DNA of 64,000 bases from Ignavibacteria bacterium (GTDB lineage Bacteria; Bacteroidota; Ignavibacteria; Ignavibacteriales; SURF-24): NCBI GenBank assembly GCA_025612245.1, contig JAAXKQ010000002.1, positions 1 to 64,000 on the forward strand, written 5' to 3'. Each line of letters opens with the position of its first letter. Positions within the stretch are counted from its first letter, which is position 1. Below the pieces are notes generated by a model that saw nothing but the letters and a program-made list of their open reading frames with translations, did no database searches and was not told where the DNA came from. Positions 1-7,909 of this stretch are shown one piece after another. A program made the translations under genes and the position numbers.

Positions 1-28
1 TTTTTGAACTGCAATTACGTGTATTTAT

Positions 29-58
29 GAGAAAGGCCCTTCTTAGAGGGCCTTTCTC
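29..58 (-). terminator. Hairpin terminator overlapping the kinase stop codon
   Basis: Perfect 12-bp stem (29-40 with 47-58) around the loop TCTTAG. The TAA stop of the minus-strand sensor kinase (43-45) lies in the loop. There is only a weak T-rich tail on the minus strand, so termination is likely but not certain. Confidence 0.6.
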
Positions 59-1611
59 TTTAGCGTAAACTTGAATGTGCTTCCCTGTCCAGGCTCGCTT
101 TCAACCCAGATCTTTCCCCCGTTTCTTTCCACGAAATCCTTTACCAGAATTAAACCCAGTCCTGTCCCCTTTTCTTTATCGGTGCCTACCTTGGAAACGT
201 TTTCTTCTATCCTGAAGAGCTTTGAAATGTCTTCCTGTGAAATTCCCGTTCCCGTATCGCTTACGGCTACTATGATGTTTTCCTCTGCGTCATCATGCAC
301 GCTGATCGTTACGCGCCCGTCGGGGTAAGTAAATTTTAATGCGTTGGAAAGGAGATTCCTGATTACCGTATCTGCCATATTCTTGTCCGCAAACACGTCG
401 TAATCGCCATCAAATTCGAAATTCAGGTTAACTCTTTTCCTTGCCGCATTGACCTGGTATATGTCCAGCACCTCCCGTATCAAGTGATTAAGGCAGAAGC
501 TGACCGGTGTAAATTTCATTCTGCCCGACTGCAGTGTAGACCATTGCAGGAGGTTATCAACAAGCCGGAATATGCGTTTTAAGGACGTATGCACGCGGAA
601 GGAAAAGTCCTTTATCTCGTCTTTCTCCAGCTCGTCTATATTGCCGCTTAAGTACTCTGTAAAGCCTAGCAGCGCCGAAAAGGGGCTCCTGAGGTCGTGG
701 GCGACGATTGAGAAGAATTTATCCTTGCTGGCATTTGCTTCCTGGAGGTTTTTATTCAGTGCGTCTAGCTCAAGCGCGTTTTTTTCAAGCGCTTCCTTGC
801 TTTTTCTTAGCTCTTCGGAATACCTTAAGACTTCAGCTTCAATTTTCTTGCGTTCTGAGATGTCTTCAATGACTGAAATGAAATAAGCAGGATTGCCCGC
901 CGTATCGCGTACGAGCGAGACCGTAAGGTTTACCCAGATGTTTGTACCGTCTTTCCTTATGTAGCGCTTTTCCATGGAATAGGTGCTGATACTACCTTTC
1001 AGGAGCATTTGGACCTGTTCCAGGTCTTTGGGAAGGTCATCGGGATGCGTAAGCCTCTGGAAATCGAGGGCTGAAAGCTCATCGGGCGTATAGCCTGTAA
1101 TGTCGCACATTTTCTGGTTTACCTTAAGCCACCTGCCGTCAAGAGAAACGTGCGCAATGCCTACTGCTGCCTGATCAAAGGTAGCCTTAAGTTCCGACTG
1201 GCTTTCAATGAGCGCCTCTTCAATGCGCTTTCTTTCAATTGCATAGCGCAGCGAATGCTCCAGAAGCTCAGAATCGATCCTTCCCTTTACAAGATAATCC
1301 TGTGCGCCTGCCTTTATGGCCTTCACGGCAACCTGCTTGTCGTTCAGTCCCGTCATAACCACTACGGGCACGCCTGAGGTATGAGTCTGAATCCTGTGAA
1401 GGGTGTCGATGCCAAAGCTATCCGGAAGCCCAAGGTCCAGGAGCACCGCATCCATGCTGTATTTCTCCAGGGCTTCAAGTCCCGCCGTAAGGCGTGTAAC
1501 GTGCAGCATTTCGACCCGTATTTCGGAGATGTCGCCTATCATTTCTTCAATAAGAGCGGCATCACCGGGGTTATCTTCTACGACAAGAAGCTTTATGGAC
1601 TCTTTTGCCAT
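43..1611 (-). CDS. Receiver-PAS-histidine kinase hybrid
   Basis: A 522-residue soluble sensor kinase with no membrane segment. Residues 5-120 form a receiver domain with the phospho-acceptor Asp59 (LLDLGLP) and the conserved Lys109. Residues 135-255 are a PAS domain, followed by a coiled coil (255-295) and a HisKA domain with His305 in VAHDLRSP. The C-terminus is a HATPase with an N box (NLLSNALKF) and G boxes (DTGTGIS, GTGLGL). The receiver comes first, so phosphorylation by another kinase may control this kinase. Its ATG shares one base with the stop of the upstream regulator (TAATG), implying coupled translation. The signal is unknown. Confidence 0.93.
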   Translation of the reverse strand: MAKESIKLLVVEDNPGDAALIEEMIGDISEIRVEMLHVTRLTAGLEALEKYSMDAVLLDLGLPDSFGIDTLHRIQTHTSGVPVVVMTGLNDKQVAVKAIKAGAQDYLVKGRIDSELLEHSLRYAIERKRIEEALIESQSELKATFDQAAVGIAHVSLDGRWLKVNQKMCDITGYTPDELSALDFQRLTHPDDLPKDLEQVQMLLKGSISTYSMEKRYIRKDGTNIWVNLTVSLVRDTAGNPAYFISVIEDISERKKIEAEVLRYSEELRKSKEALEKNALELDALNKNLQEANASKDKFFSIVAHDLRSPFSALLGFTEYLSGNIDELEKDEIKDFSFRVHTSLKRIFRLVDNLLQWSTLQSGRMKFTPVSFCLNHLIREVLDIYQVNAARKRVNLNFEFDGDYDVFADKNMADTVIRNLLSNALKFTYPDGRVTISVHDDAEENIIVAVSDTGTGISQEDISKLFRIEENVSKVGTDKEKGTGLGLILVKDFVERNGGKIWVESEPGQGSTFKFTLKRKAL

Positions 1612-2063
1612 TATTTCCCCTGAGTAGGTAATTTTACTACTGAAAACCAGAAGTTTTCAATTGAGCTAATTACGTTAATAAATTTTTCAAAATCCACGGG
1701 TTTTGTAATGTAACAATTGGCGTTCAGCTTATAGCTGGTCAATATATCCTGTTCTGCCTGTGAGGACGTGAGTATTACGACCGGAATTACCTTCAGATCC
1801 TCGTCGGACTTAATTTCGGCCAGGACTTCCTTTCCGTTTTTCTTGGGAAGGTTCATGTCGAGAAGGATCAAATCCGGCGTGGGGGCATCGCTGTATATTC
1901 CGCGGCGGTGCAGGAATTCAACGGCTTCCATGCCGTTTTTTGCGACACTTAAATTGCTGTTGAGCTTTCCTTCCTCAAGGGCTTCCTGTATTAAAAGTAT
2001 GTCGCCATTATTATCTTCGACCAACAGTATCTCCATCGGTCTTTCCAGTGTCTGAGTGTTCAT
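1611..2063 (-). CDS. Single-domain response regulator (Rcp1-like)
   Basis: A 150-residue stand-alone receiver domain. It has the acidic pair in LLVEDN, phospho-acceptor Asp69 (LILLDMNLP), the Thr/Ser switch (ILTSS) and Lys in YITKPVDF. The insert around residues 53-63 and the overall length match the Rcp1 type that partners with PAS/phytochrome-like kinases. There is no output domain, so it probably passes phosphate to, or titrates, the kinase whose start codon overlaps its stop. Confidence 0.92.
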   Translation of the reverse strand: MNTQTLERPMEILLVEDNNGDILLIQEALEEGKLNSNLSVAKNGMEAVEFLHRRGIYSDAPTPDLILLDMNLPKKNGKEVLAEIKSDEDLKVIPVVILTSSQAEQDILTSYKLNANCYITKPVDFEKFINVISSIENFWFSVVKLPTQGK

Positions 2064-2633
2064 ATATGCTTATCCTAACGATACTATCTTAAAAACCGGT
2101 TTTTGTGTTCCGGATCCTTTTTTCAGGCCGGGGTATTTTTAAAATGTCTCATAAGGCACTTCCCCGGCTTTACATTTAATTCCAGCCGGAAGCAATTTCT
2201 AAAGGCTATGTAACAATTTTAATATAATATAACGAAACACTGTAGAAATACAAAAAGCCATCCTCTAAACCCGTACGGCCTTAAGGAAGCGCGTGCGGAA
2301 GCAAAGGAAATTTAGGGTAAAAAATCGTCTCCTCCCTCCTGAATTTAGGGCCATTTGTACATGGCTTTTTTTAGATCGGTTCAAATGAAAAATATTGAAA
2401 TTTAAAACACACGGGAATTCCGCCCGTTTTTGCCCTTTCCATGCACTTTAAATGCAGGACCGCTTGAAAACAGGAGTTACTGCACAACAAGGGAGAGGTA
2501 GCACGCAAAAAAGTGGACAAAATAATGGACTAAAACCGCTATAAACTTTAGGATAAATCATCCGAATATGACAAAAAGTTATCGGCAGATTTTAGCAGTA
2601 GATAGTATATAACAAAGAATTGGAGAAATTATA
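2064..2633. other. Gene-free divergent intergenic region
   Basis: A 570-base stretch between the minus-strand regulator pair and the plus-strand PrkA operon. It holds no convincing open reading frame. It must carry promoters for both directions. Its central part (about 2223-2372) looks like an independent RNA ending in a hairpin with a seven-T run, annotated separately. The last 250 bases before the PrkA start show no obvious hairpin. Confidence 0.6.
2223..2372 (+). ncRNA. Candidate small structured RNA or leader
   Basis: TATAAT stands at 2223-2228, although no good -35 is visible. About 130 bases later the sequence ends in GCCAT-ttgtac-ATGGC followed by seven T (2366-2372). A 10-base arm at 2252-2261 (AAAAAGCCAT) is perfectly complementary to 2361-2370, so the 5' arm and the inner GCCAT (2350-2354) compete for the same ATGGC. 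A second possible helix pairs CCGTAC with GTGCGG, and the 9-mer AATTTAGGG occurs twice (2309-2317, 2342-2350). There is no open frame. I do not recognise a known family. Confidence 0.35.
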
Positions 2634-4697
2634 ATGCGGGCACATGTTCAAAGCCTGGATTTGTATTTGGATGAATTAAAAAGGGGTCAGCATAGGTTTG
2701 AGAATGTTTTTGAATCTATTGCCAGAATGCTGTTTGATGATCCGAAGCATATCCAGCCTATTGTTGTAAATGGAAAAAATACTTATGACTTCCTTAAGTT
2801 CAGAACGGGTAAAAAGCATATTATTGGTATGTTTGACGTCCTGAATACATTTATTGCCTTTATTAAGGACGCAGCCGAAGACGGCGAAAGCAAGGAAATG
2901 GCTTTTGTCCTGGCAGGAGAGCCGGGAAACGGGAAAACATACTTCGTGGACTATCTTTCAGCCATGTACCGCGACTTTGTGAGCGTCGCGGAAAATAACC
3001 GCTTTACCTTCAGGTTCAAGATACCGAAGGATATGGAAGGATACGGTAACCTTCGTGTAGTTGAAAGCCAGACATACGAAGATCCTGTAATACTTGCAAT
3101 GAACCTTTATACAAACAAAGAAGAAAGTAAGGAGGGATTGCTCAGGGCCGGTTTCAGCGTGGATGAAATTGAAGGATTTTACAGAAATTACAGGCCGCTG
3201 GGTGCAGACAGTGAATTTATACTGAATGACATTAAGACTCATTTCGACGAGGATCTGGACCGGGTAAAGGAGTGCATTGAAATAGTAAAGGTCCCTATCA
3301 GTGAGACCATGGGTACCATTACGGGCAAGTATCCGGCAAAGGACAAGATAACCAGTTCGGGTGTTGACCTGGTAGGAGAAGAAAGCATTCAGAGGCTTTT
3401 GCACATTACAAATACAAACAACCCTTACAGGTTTGACCTTAGGCGCGGCGCACTTGCGCGCGTTGGCGGCGGCGGCATTCACTTTGCCGATGAGATCTTT
3501 AAGAATAAGACTGACCTTATGAAAATTTACCTCGGCGTGGTTCAGAACAGGGTTATTGAAATTGACGCCTTTAAGTGGCCAATCGATACCTTTATTATTG
3601 CTACCAGCAACAACGCCGACGTCCAGAACTACAGAGCCAACGGCGAGGAAAAACCTATTATTGACCGCTGCAAGTTCTGCTATGTAGCTCATAATACAGA
3701 CTATAAGCTCCAGCAGCAGCTGACAAAGTACGCTCTCGGCTCAAGCGAAAAAACCACCTTCTCGGGCGAAAAGCTGCACATGGACCCGAACCTCATATAC
3801 GTAATGTCAACCGCAGTTACTTTAAGCCGCCTTCCCAGGGCTGAGGATAAGCTTACTCCGGTTGAAATGATGAAACTTGCCGCAGGCGAGGTGGCCGGTG
3901 AAAAGAGCATAAAGGCTCTGGCTGAAATTGTAGAGGACCTGGAGCATGAGTCGGATATTACAAAACGCTTCGGGCAGAAGGGTTTAGGGCAAAGAGACCT
4001 TGCAAGAATTATAAATACACAGAGAGGATACTCTGAAACCAACGAAGGCTGCTGCATGTTTGGCGAAGACGCCTTCAAGGCTACCGAAGAGGTCATACTC
4101 GACTATATTCAGGATACGAACGAAAGAGGCAAGTACTTTGAAGACCTGAAGATTGCCCGGGGGCTCTACCGCAAGCGCATCAGAACGGAAATGTTCAACG
4201 CTTTTATGGATGAACCCGCTGCAATTAAGAAAGACGTGCTCATGTATGTTAATATGATAGTCGGTATGGGAAGAAGCGACCTGGGTTCGGATAAAATCAT
4301 CACCTACAGGGATCCGCAGACAAACAGGATGCAGCCCATTAAAATTGACGAGCGCTTTGTAAATGCCGTTGAAAATGAGCTGGAAATGAAAACCCGCGAG
4401 CAGAAGGAATCCTTCCGCGGGCAGATAAGAAAGATCTATGCACAGAGGCTGCAGACCGACAAGAACTACGACTTTATGGATAACGTGGATCTGGTTAAGG
4501 CTGTTACGGATACAAGGCTTAACTCCGATATTGCTTCAGCCGGTGGGCTGGTTGGCGCCCTTGCAAACAGGACCAATGAGGACAACGAAAGGCTCTATAA
4601 CAGGATCGTTACAACCATGACAACCAAGCTGGGTTACTGCAATACCTGCGCACAGAAAACAATTGAGTTTTTCTGCACACAGGACCACCAGACCTGA
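2634..4697 (+). CDS. prkA: PrkA-family AAA serine protein kinase
   Basis: A 687-residue cytoplasmic protein of the PrkA (YeaG) family, which pairs an AAA+ ATPase with a C-terminal kinase-like region and acts in nutrient and stress responses. Walker A is GEPGNGKT at 95-102, and an acidic Walker-B-like stretch (GGIHFADE) lies near 280. The C-terminus carries three cysteines in CNTCAQKTIEFFC (about 669-681). The start is the first ATG, behind GGAG about nine bases upstream. It is the first gene of an operon with yeaH, spoVR and a second PrkA, a grouping known from proteobacteria and haloarchaea. The substrate is unknown. Confidence 0.93.
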   Translation: MRAHVQSLDLYLDELKRGQHRFENVFESIARMLFDDPKHIQPIVVNGKNTYDFLKFRTGKKHIIGMFDVLNTFIAFIKDAAEDGESKEMAFVLAGEPGNGKTYFVDYLSAMYRDFVSVAENNRFTFRFKIPKDMEGYGNLRVVESQTYEDPVILAMNLYTNKEESKEGLLRAGFSVDEIEGFYRNYRPLGADSEFILNDIKTHFDEDLDRVKECIEIVKVPISETMGTITGKYPAKDKITSSGVDLVGEESIQRLLHITNTNNPYRFDLRRGALARVGGGGIHFADEIFKNKTDLMKIYLGVVQNRVIEIDAFKWPIDTFIIATSNNADVQNYRANGEEKPIIDRCKFCYVAHNTDYKLQQQLTKYALGSSEKTTFSGEKLHMDPNLIYVMSTAVTLSRLPRAEDKLTPVEMMKLAAGEVAGEKSIKALAEIVEDLEHESDITKRFGQKGLGQRDLARIINTQRGYSETNEGCCMFGEDAFKATEEVILDYIQDTNERGKYFEDLKIARGLYRKRIRTEMFNAFMDEPAAIKKDVLMYVNMIVGMGRSDLGSDKIITYRDPQTNRMQPIKIDERFVNAVENELEMKTREQKESFRGQIRKIYAQRLQTDKNYDFMDNVDLVKAVTDTRLNSDIASAGGLVGALANRTNEDNERLYNRIVTTMTTKLGYCNTCAQKTIEFFCTQDHQT

Positions 4698-4801
4698 AAC
4701 AATTGAACTCTGTAAGCGAATTGAACTGATTAAGGCAGGCGCCGGCGCCATTTTAGTGTGTCCGGTGCCTGTACGGCTTTGAATAAACGTAAACCGAAAA
4801 T

Positions 4802-6166
4802 ATGAGCAAGACCAAAGAACTGATAGATTATTTAAGACGGCAGGGGCTTTCAAAAGAACAGATGAAGCTGATAAACGAAGAACTCGCCCATAACGGATCT
4901 CATGAGGCTCCGGATGAATTCTCACAGGGCATTTATCTGGAAAACCGCACTTTTTATGATTTCCTGGACAGCCGTGATTTTCTCAGGATGAACATGAATG
5001 CCGGGCAGCAGGCCAGGCTTCACGCTCTTGATAAGCTACTTGAACGCGACAAGCAGCGCGATAAGGACGGATTCCCCAGAAAAGTAAAACTTGGCAAACT
5101 CGTTAAACCCATTAAAGGCGGAAACGACAAAACAATCATTATTCCTACTATTACAGAAGAGAAGCTCTATCACTGGAAAGGTGAAAATTCCCAGGGGCAG
5201 GGTCAGGGTACCGGTGGCTCCGGCGACGGCGAAGAAGGTGAGGTAATTGGTGAAGAACCCCTGAGGCCGGATGACGGCGCGGGGCAGGGTGCCGGACAGG
5301 GTAAGGGCGGGCAGCACGGTATGGGCGCAGATGCATACGACATCGGGCGCATACTGACCGAACAGTTTGAACTCCCGAATATCAAGGAAAAGGGAAAGAA
5401 AACCTCTCTTACCAGGTTTACTTACGACATGACCGATAAAAACCGCGGACAGGGACAGATACTGGATAAGAAAGCTACGCTTAAAAGGGTCATTAAGACA
5501 AACCTGGCCCTTGGCACCATAAGCGGAGATAAACCCGTCGATTCCTCAAAGATACTCATTACTCCCGGCGACCGTATATATCGTACGCTTTCAAGGGAAA
5601 AGGATTATGAATCGCAGGCCCTCGTATTTTTTGTGCGCGACTACTCGGGCTCAATGACAGGCAAGCCAACCGAGGTTGTGGCGACACAGCACATCTACAT
5701 CAACAGCTGGCTTGTTTACCAGTATCAAAGGCAAGTTAAAACAAGGTTCATACTACACGACACGGATGCCGAGGAGGTACCCGATTTTTATACATACTTC
5801 AATAAACAGGTGGCGGGCGGAACAGACGTGGCCTCGGCCTTCGCACTGGTAAATAAAATTGTTGAAGAGGAAAACCTTGCCAAGGATTATAATATATACG
5901 TTTTTCACGGGACTGATGGAGACGACTGGGACGCCAGGGGAAATAAGGCTCTTTCTGAACTCGAGAAAATGATCTCTTATTCGAGCAGAATTGGCATTAC
6001 GATTGCTGCCGGAATCAGCGACTACAGCAACACCTTCGTGGAGCAGTACCTGAGAAAGTCGAAACTGCTTGAGTCCTATCCGGATAAACTGCGCCTGGAC
6101 AGCATGAAGGCTGCCGATGCCGGCGAGGAGAGAATTATACAGGGCATAAAGCTCCTGATTGAATAA
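4802..6166 (+). CDS. yeaH: YeaH/YhbH family VWA protein (DUF444)
   Basis: A 454-residue member of the DUF444 family, which is almost always encoded beside PrkA and SpoVR. The N-terminal half is charged and is followed by a Gly/Gln-rich flexible linker (about 131-175). The C-terminal half is a von Willebrand A domain with a MIDAS motif D280-Y-S-G-S, a second metal-ligand Thr in GGTDVASAF and an acidic GTDGDDWD loop. By analogy with AAA/VWA pairs such as MoxR systems it probably works with the PrkA ATPases on a protein target. The gap from prkA is 104 bases and contains a GC-rich palindrome (GGCGCCGGCGCC). Confidence 0.92.
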   Translation: MSKTKELIDYLRRQGLSKEQMKLINEELAHNGSHEAPDEFSQGIYLENRTFYDFLDSRDFLRMNMNAGQQARLHALDKLLERDKQRDKDGFPRKVKLGKLVKPIKGGNDKTIIIPTITEEKLYHWKGENSQGQGQGTGGSGDGEEGEVIGEEPLRPDDGAGQGAGQGKGGQHGMGADAYDIGRILTEQFELPNIKEKGKKTSLTRFTYDMTDKNRGQGQILDKKATLKRVIKTNLALGTISGDKPVDSSKILITPGDRIYRTLSREKDYESQALVFFVRDYSGSMTGKPTEVVATQHIYINSWLVYQYQRQVKTRFILHDTDAEEVPDFYTYFNKQVAGGTDVASAFALVNKIVEEENLAKDYNIYVFHGTDGDDWDARGNKALSELEKMISYSSRIGITIAAGISDYSNTFVEQYLRKSKLLESYPDKLRLDSMKAADAGEERIIQGIKLLIE

Positions 6167-6194
6167 CGTACCCTGAATAAGCCATGATCTTAGT

Positions 6195-6210
6195 CCCCGA
6201 TCCTTCGGGG
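6195..6210 (+). other. Intercistronic hairpin between yeaH and spoVR
   Basis: A CCCCGA stem with a TCCT loop and TCGGGG, not followed by T residues. It sits 29 bases after the yeaH stop. It may protect the upstream transcript or moderate spoVR translation. It is not a classical terminator. Confidence 0.4.
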
Positions 6211-6246
6211 GAACGGGATTTAAATAATATTAGAATATGAGTTACG

Positions 6247-7869
6247 ATGAAACTGATTGACCAGCATACAAAAAGAATTATGGAAGGCTGCAAAGAACGC
6301 GCCGCAGCCGCCGGACTTAAGTTCGACAAGGAGACGCTTGAATACACGGTCTCCAACACAGACATGATAGAGCTCAGTCCTAAGAACATGATCCCTACTC
6401 TCTACGATTACTGGGTGCAGGATATACAGGTCTTAAGGGGCAAGGGAGAATATGAATACTACCCGAATAATCCCTATGAAACGGTAATTAATACAAGGCC
6501 GGTTATATCATTCTACAATAATAACAATCCCGACTGGCTGAACGTGATGATATTCTACCACGTGCTGGCGCACATAGATTTTTTCCAGAACAACAAGTTC
6601 TTCCAGCATACGTGGGATTACGATTTTAAGGAAAAGGCTCTTACGGATAAAAGAATCATTGCACGCCTGAGGGCGCAGAAAAAACGCCAGGTGGATTATG
6701 TAATTGAATTCGCGCGCAGCATAGATAACCTCGTGGGCTTTCACAGTTCGTACCAGGACGAAGAGGAAAACAAGCAGTTCAGCTTTACGGAAAAGGTGGA
6801 ATTTTATTTCGGCAGGTTCATGCAGGAAATCAAGAATGCCGGCATGAACGAATTCCTGGAAGAAGTGGAACGCTACAACAAGGATTCCGAACTCCCGGAC
6901 CAGGAGCACGAGGAAAGATTCCTTGCAAGCATCAGGTTAAGGCATCCGGAGTTCGATAACCTTTTTGAAAAGGAACAAAAGAAGAAGAAAATAAGGCCTG
7001 AGGAGCAGGACCTGATGCAGTTTGTCCTCCAGGAAAGCGGCATACTCAACCAGGAGGAGAACAAGTGGATGAAGTCTGTGGTTGAAATTGTCCGCGAGAC
7101 CTCGCTTTACTTTGCCCCGATGATCAGAACCAAAACCATGAACGAAGGCTGGGCGAGCTTCTGGCACGAGAACCTGTTTTTGAACGACGACCGGATTAAG
7201 GGGCACGAGGTGGCCTTTGCAAAAATCAACGCCGGCGTTACGGCCTTGAGCAAAGTGGGCCTTAACCCTTATGCCATCGGATGGCGGCTTTTTATGTACG
7301 TGGAGGAAATGGCCAATAAGGGCCGGCTTTCGTACGACTTCAGGCGCATAAACGCGCTTAACGAAAGAAAGGCTTTCGATTCCAAACAGATGAAAGGACG
7401 AGACTTTATTTTCCACGTGAGGGAAAATTACTGCGACTTTACTTTCTTTAACACTTTCGTGGATCAGGATTTCGTGGACAAGCATAAGCTGATGGTAGTA
7501 GGACAGAGAATCAACCGCCAGAGGAATACCAGGGAATACTACGTAAAGAGCAGGAAGGCCAGGGATTATAAGGAAATGCTCTTCGATAACCTTTATCATC
7601 CGCCATATATTACTTTTCAGAGGAAGTACGAAAACTCCCTTTACCTGAACCACCACTTCGAGGGGCAGGAGCTCTACAGGGAGTATATACCAAATACGCT
7701 GATGGGACTGGAATACCTCTGGGGCGGAACTGTTTTCCTTGAGACCACTGAACTGGACCAGGAAGCCATGAGAAAGGCCGCAGGGCGCGACGAAAACAAT
7801 GTCCAGCCTATATTCCACAGGGTTCTCTATACGATGAAGAACCGCAAGATAACAAAGGAAAATTTCTAA
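6247..7869 (+). CDS. SpoVR family protein
   Basis: A 540-residue homologue of SpoVR/YcgB (E. coli YcgB is about 510 residues). The family hallmark NEGWASFWHE lies near residue 298 and is preceded by the YFAPMIRTK region. The family is linked to spore cortex formation in Bacillus and to stationary phase elsewhere, but its biochemical role is unknown. Residues 240-265 are a highly charged segment rich in Lys and Glu. The gene is third in the PrkA operon, 80 bases after yeaH and 40 bases before the second PrkA gene, which suggests co-transcription. The Shine-Dalgarno sequence is weak. Confidence 0.93.
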   Translation: MKLIDQHTKRIMEGCKERAAAAGLKFDKETLEYTVSNTDMIELSPKNMIPTLYDYWVQDIQVLRGKGEYEYYPNNPYETVINTRPVISFYNNNNPDWLNVMIFYHVLAHIDFFQNNKFFQHTWDYDFKEKALTDKRIIARLRAQKKRQVDYVIEFARSIDNLVGFHSSYQDEEENKQFSFTEKVEFYFGRFMQEIKNAGMNEFLEEVERYNKDSELPDQEHEERFLASIRLRHPEFDNLFEKEQKKKKIRPEEQDLMQFVLQESGILNQEENKWMKSVVEIVRETSLYFAPMIRTKTMNEGWASFWHENLFLNDDRIKGHEVAFAKINAGVTALSKVGLNPYAIGWRLFMYVEEMANKGRLSYDFRRINALNERKAFDSKQMKGRDFIFHVRENYCDFTFFNTFVDQDFVDKHKLMVVGQRINRQRNTREYYVKSRKARDYKEMLFDNLYHPPYITFQRKYENSLYLNHHFEGQELYREYIPNTLMGLEYLWGGTVFLETTELDQEAMRKAAGRDENNVQPIFHRVLYTMKNRKITKENF

Positions 7870-7909
7870 GTCTGTCGTTTTTATTTTTAAGTAAAAGGTT
7901 ATAAGAATC

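Noticed and set aside
2958-3692. 244-codon minus-strand frame inside prkA
   Set aside because: Antisense shadow of a conserved AAA kinase gene with no ribosome site or family features.
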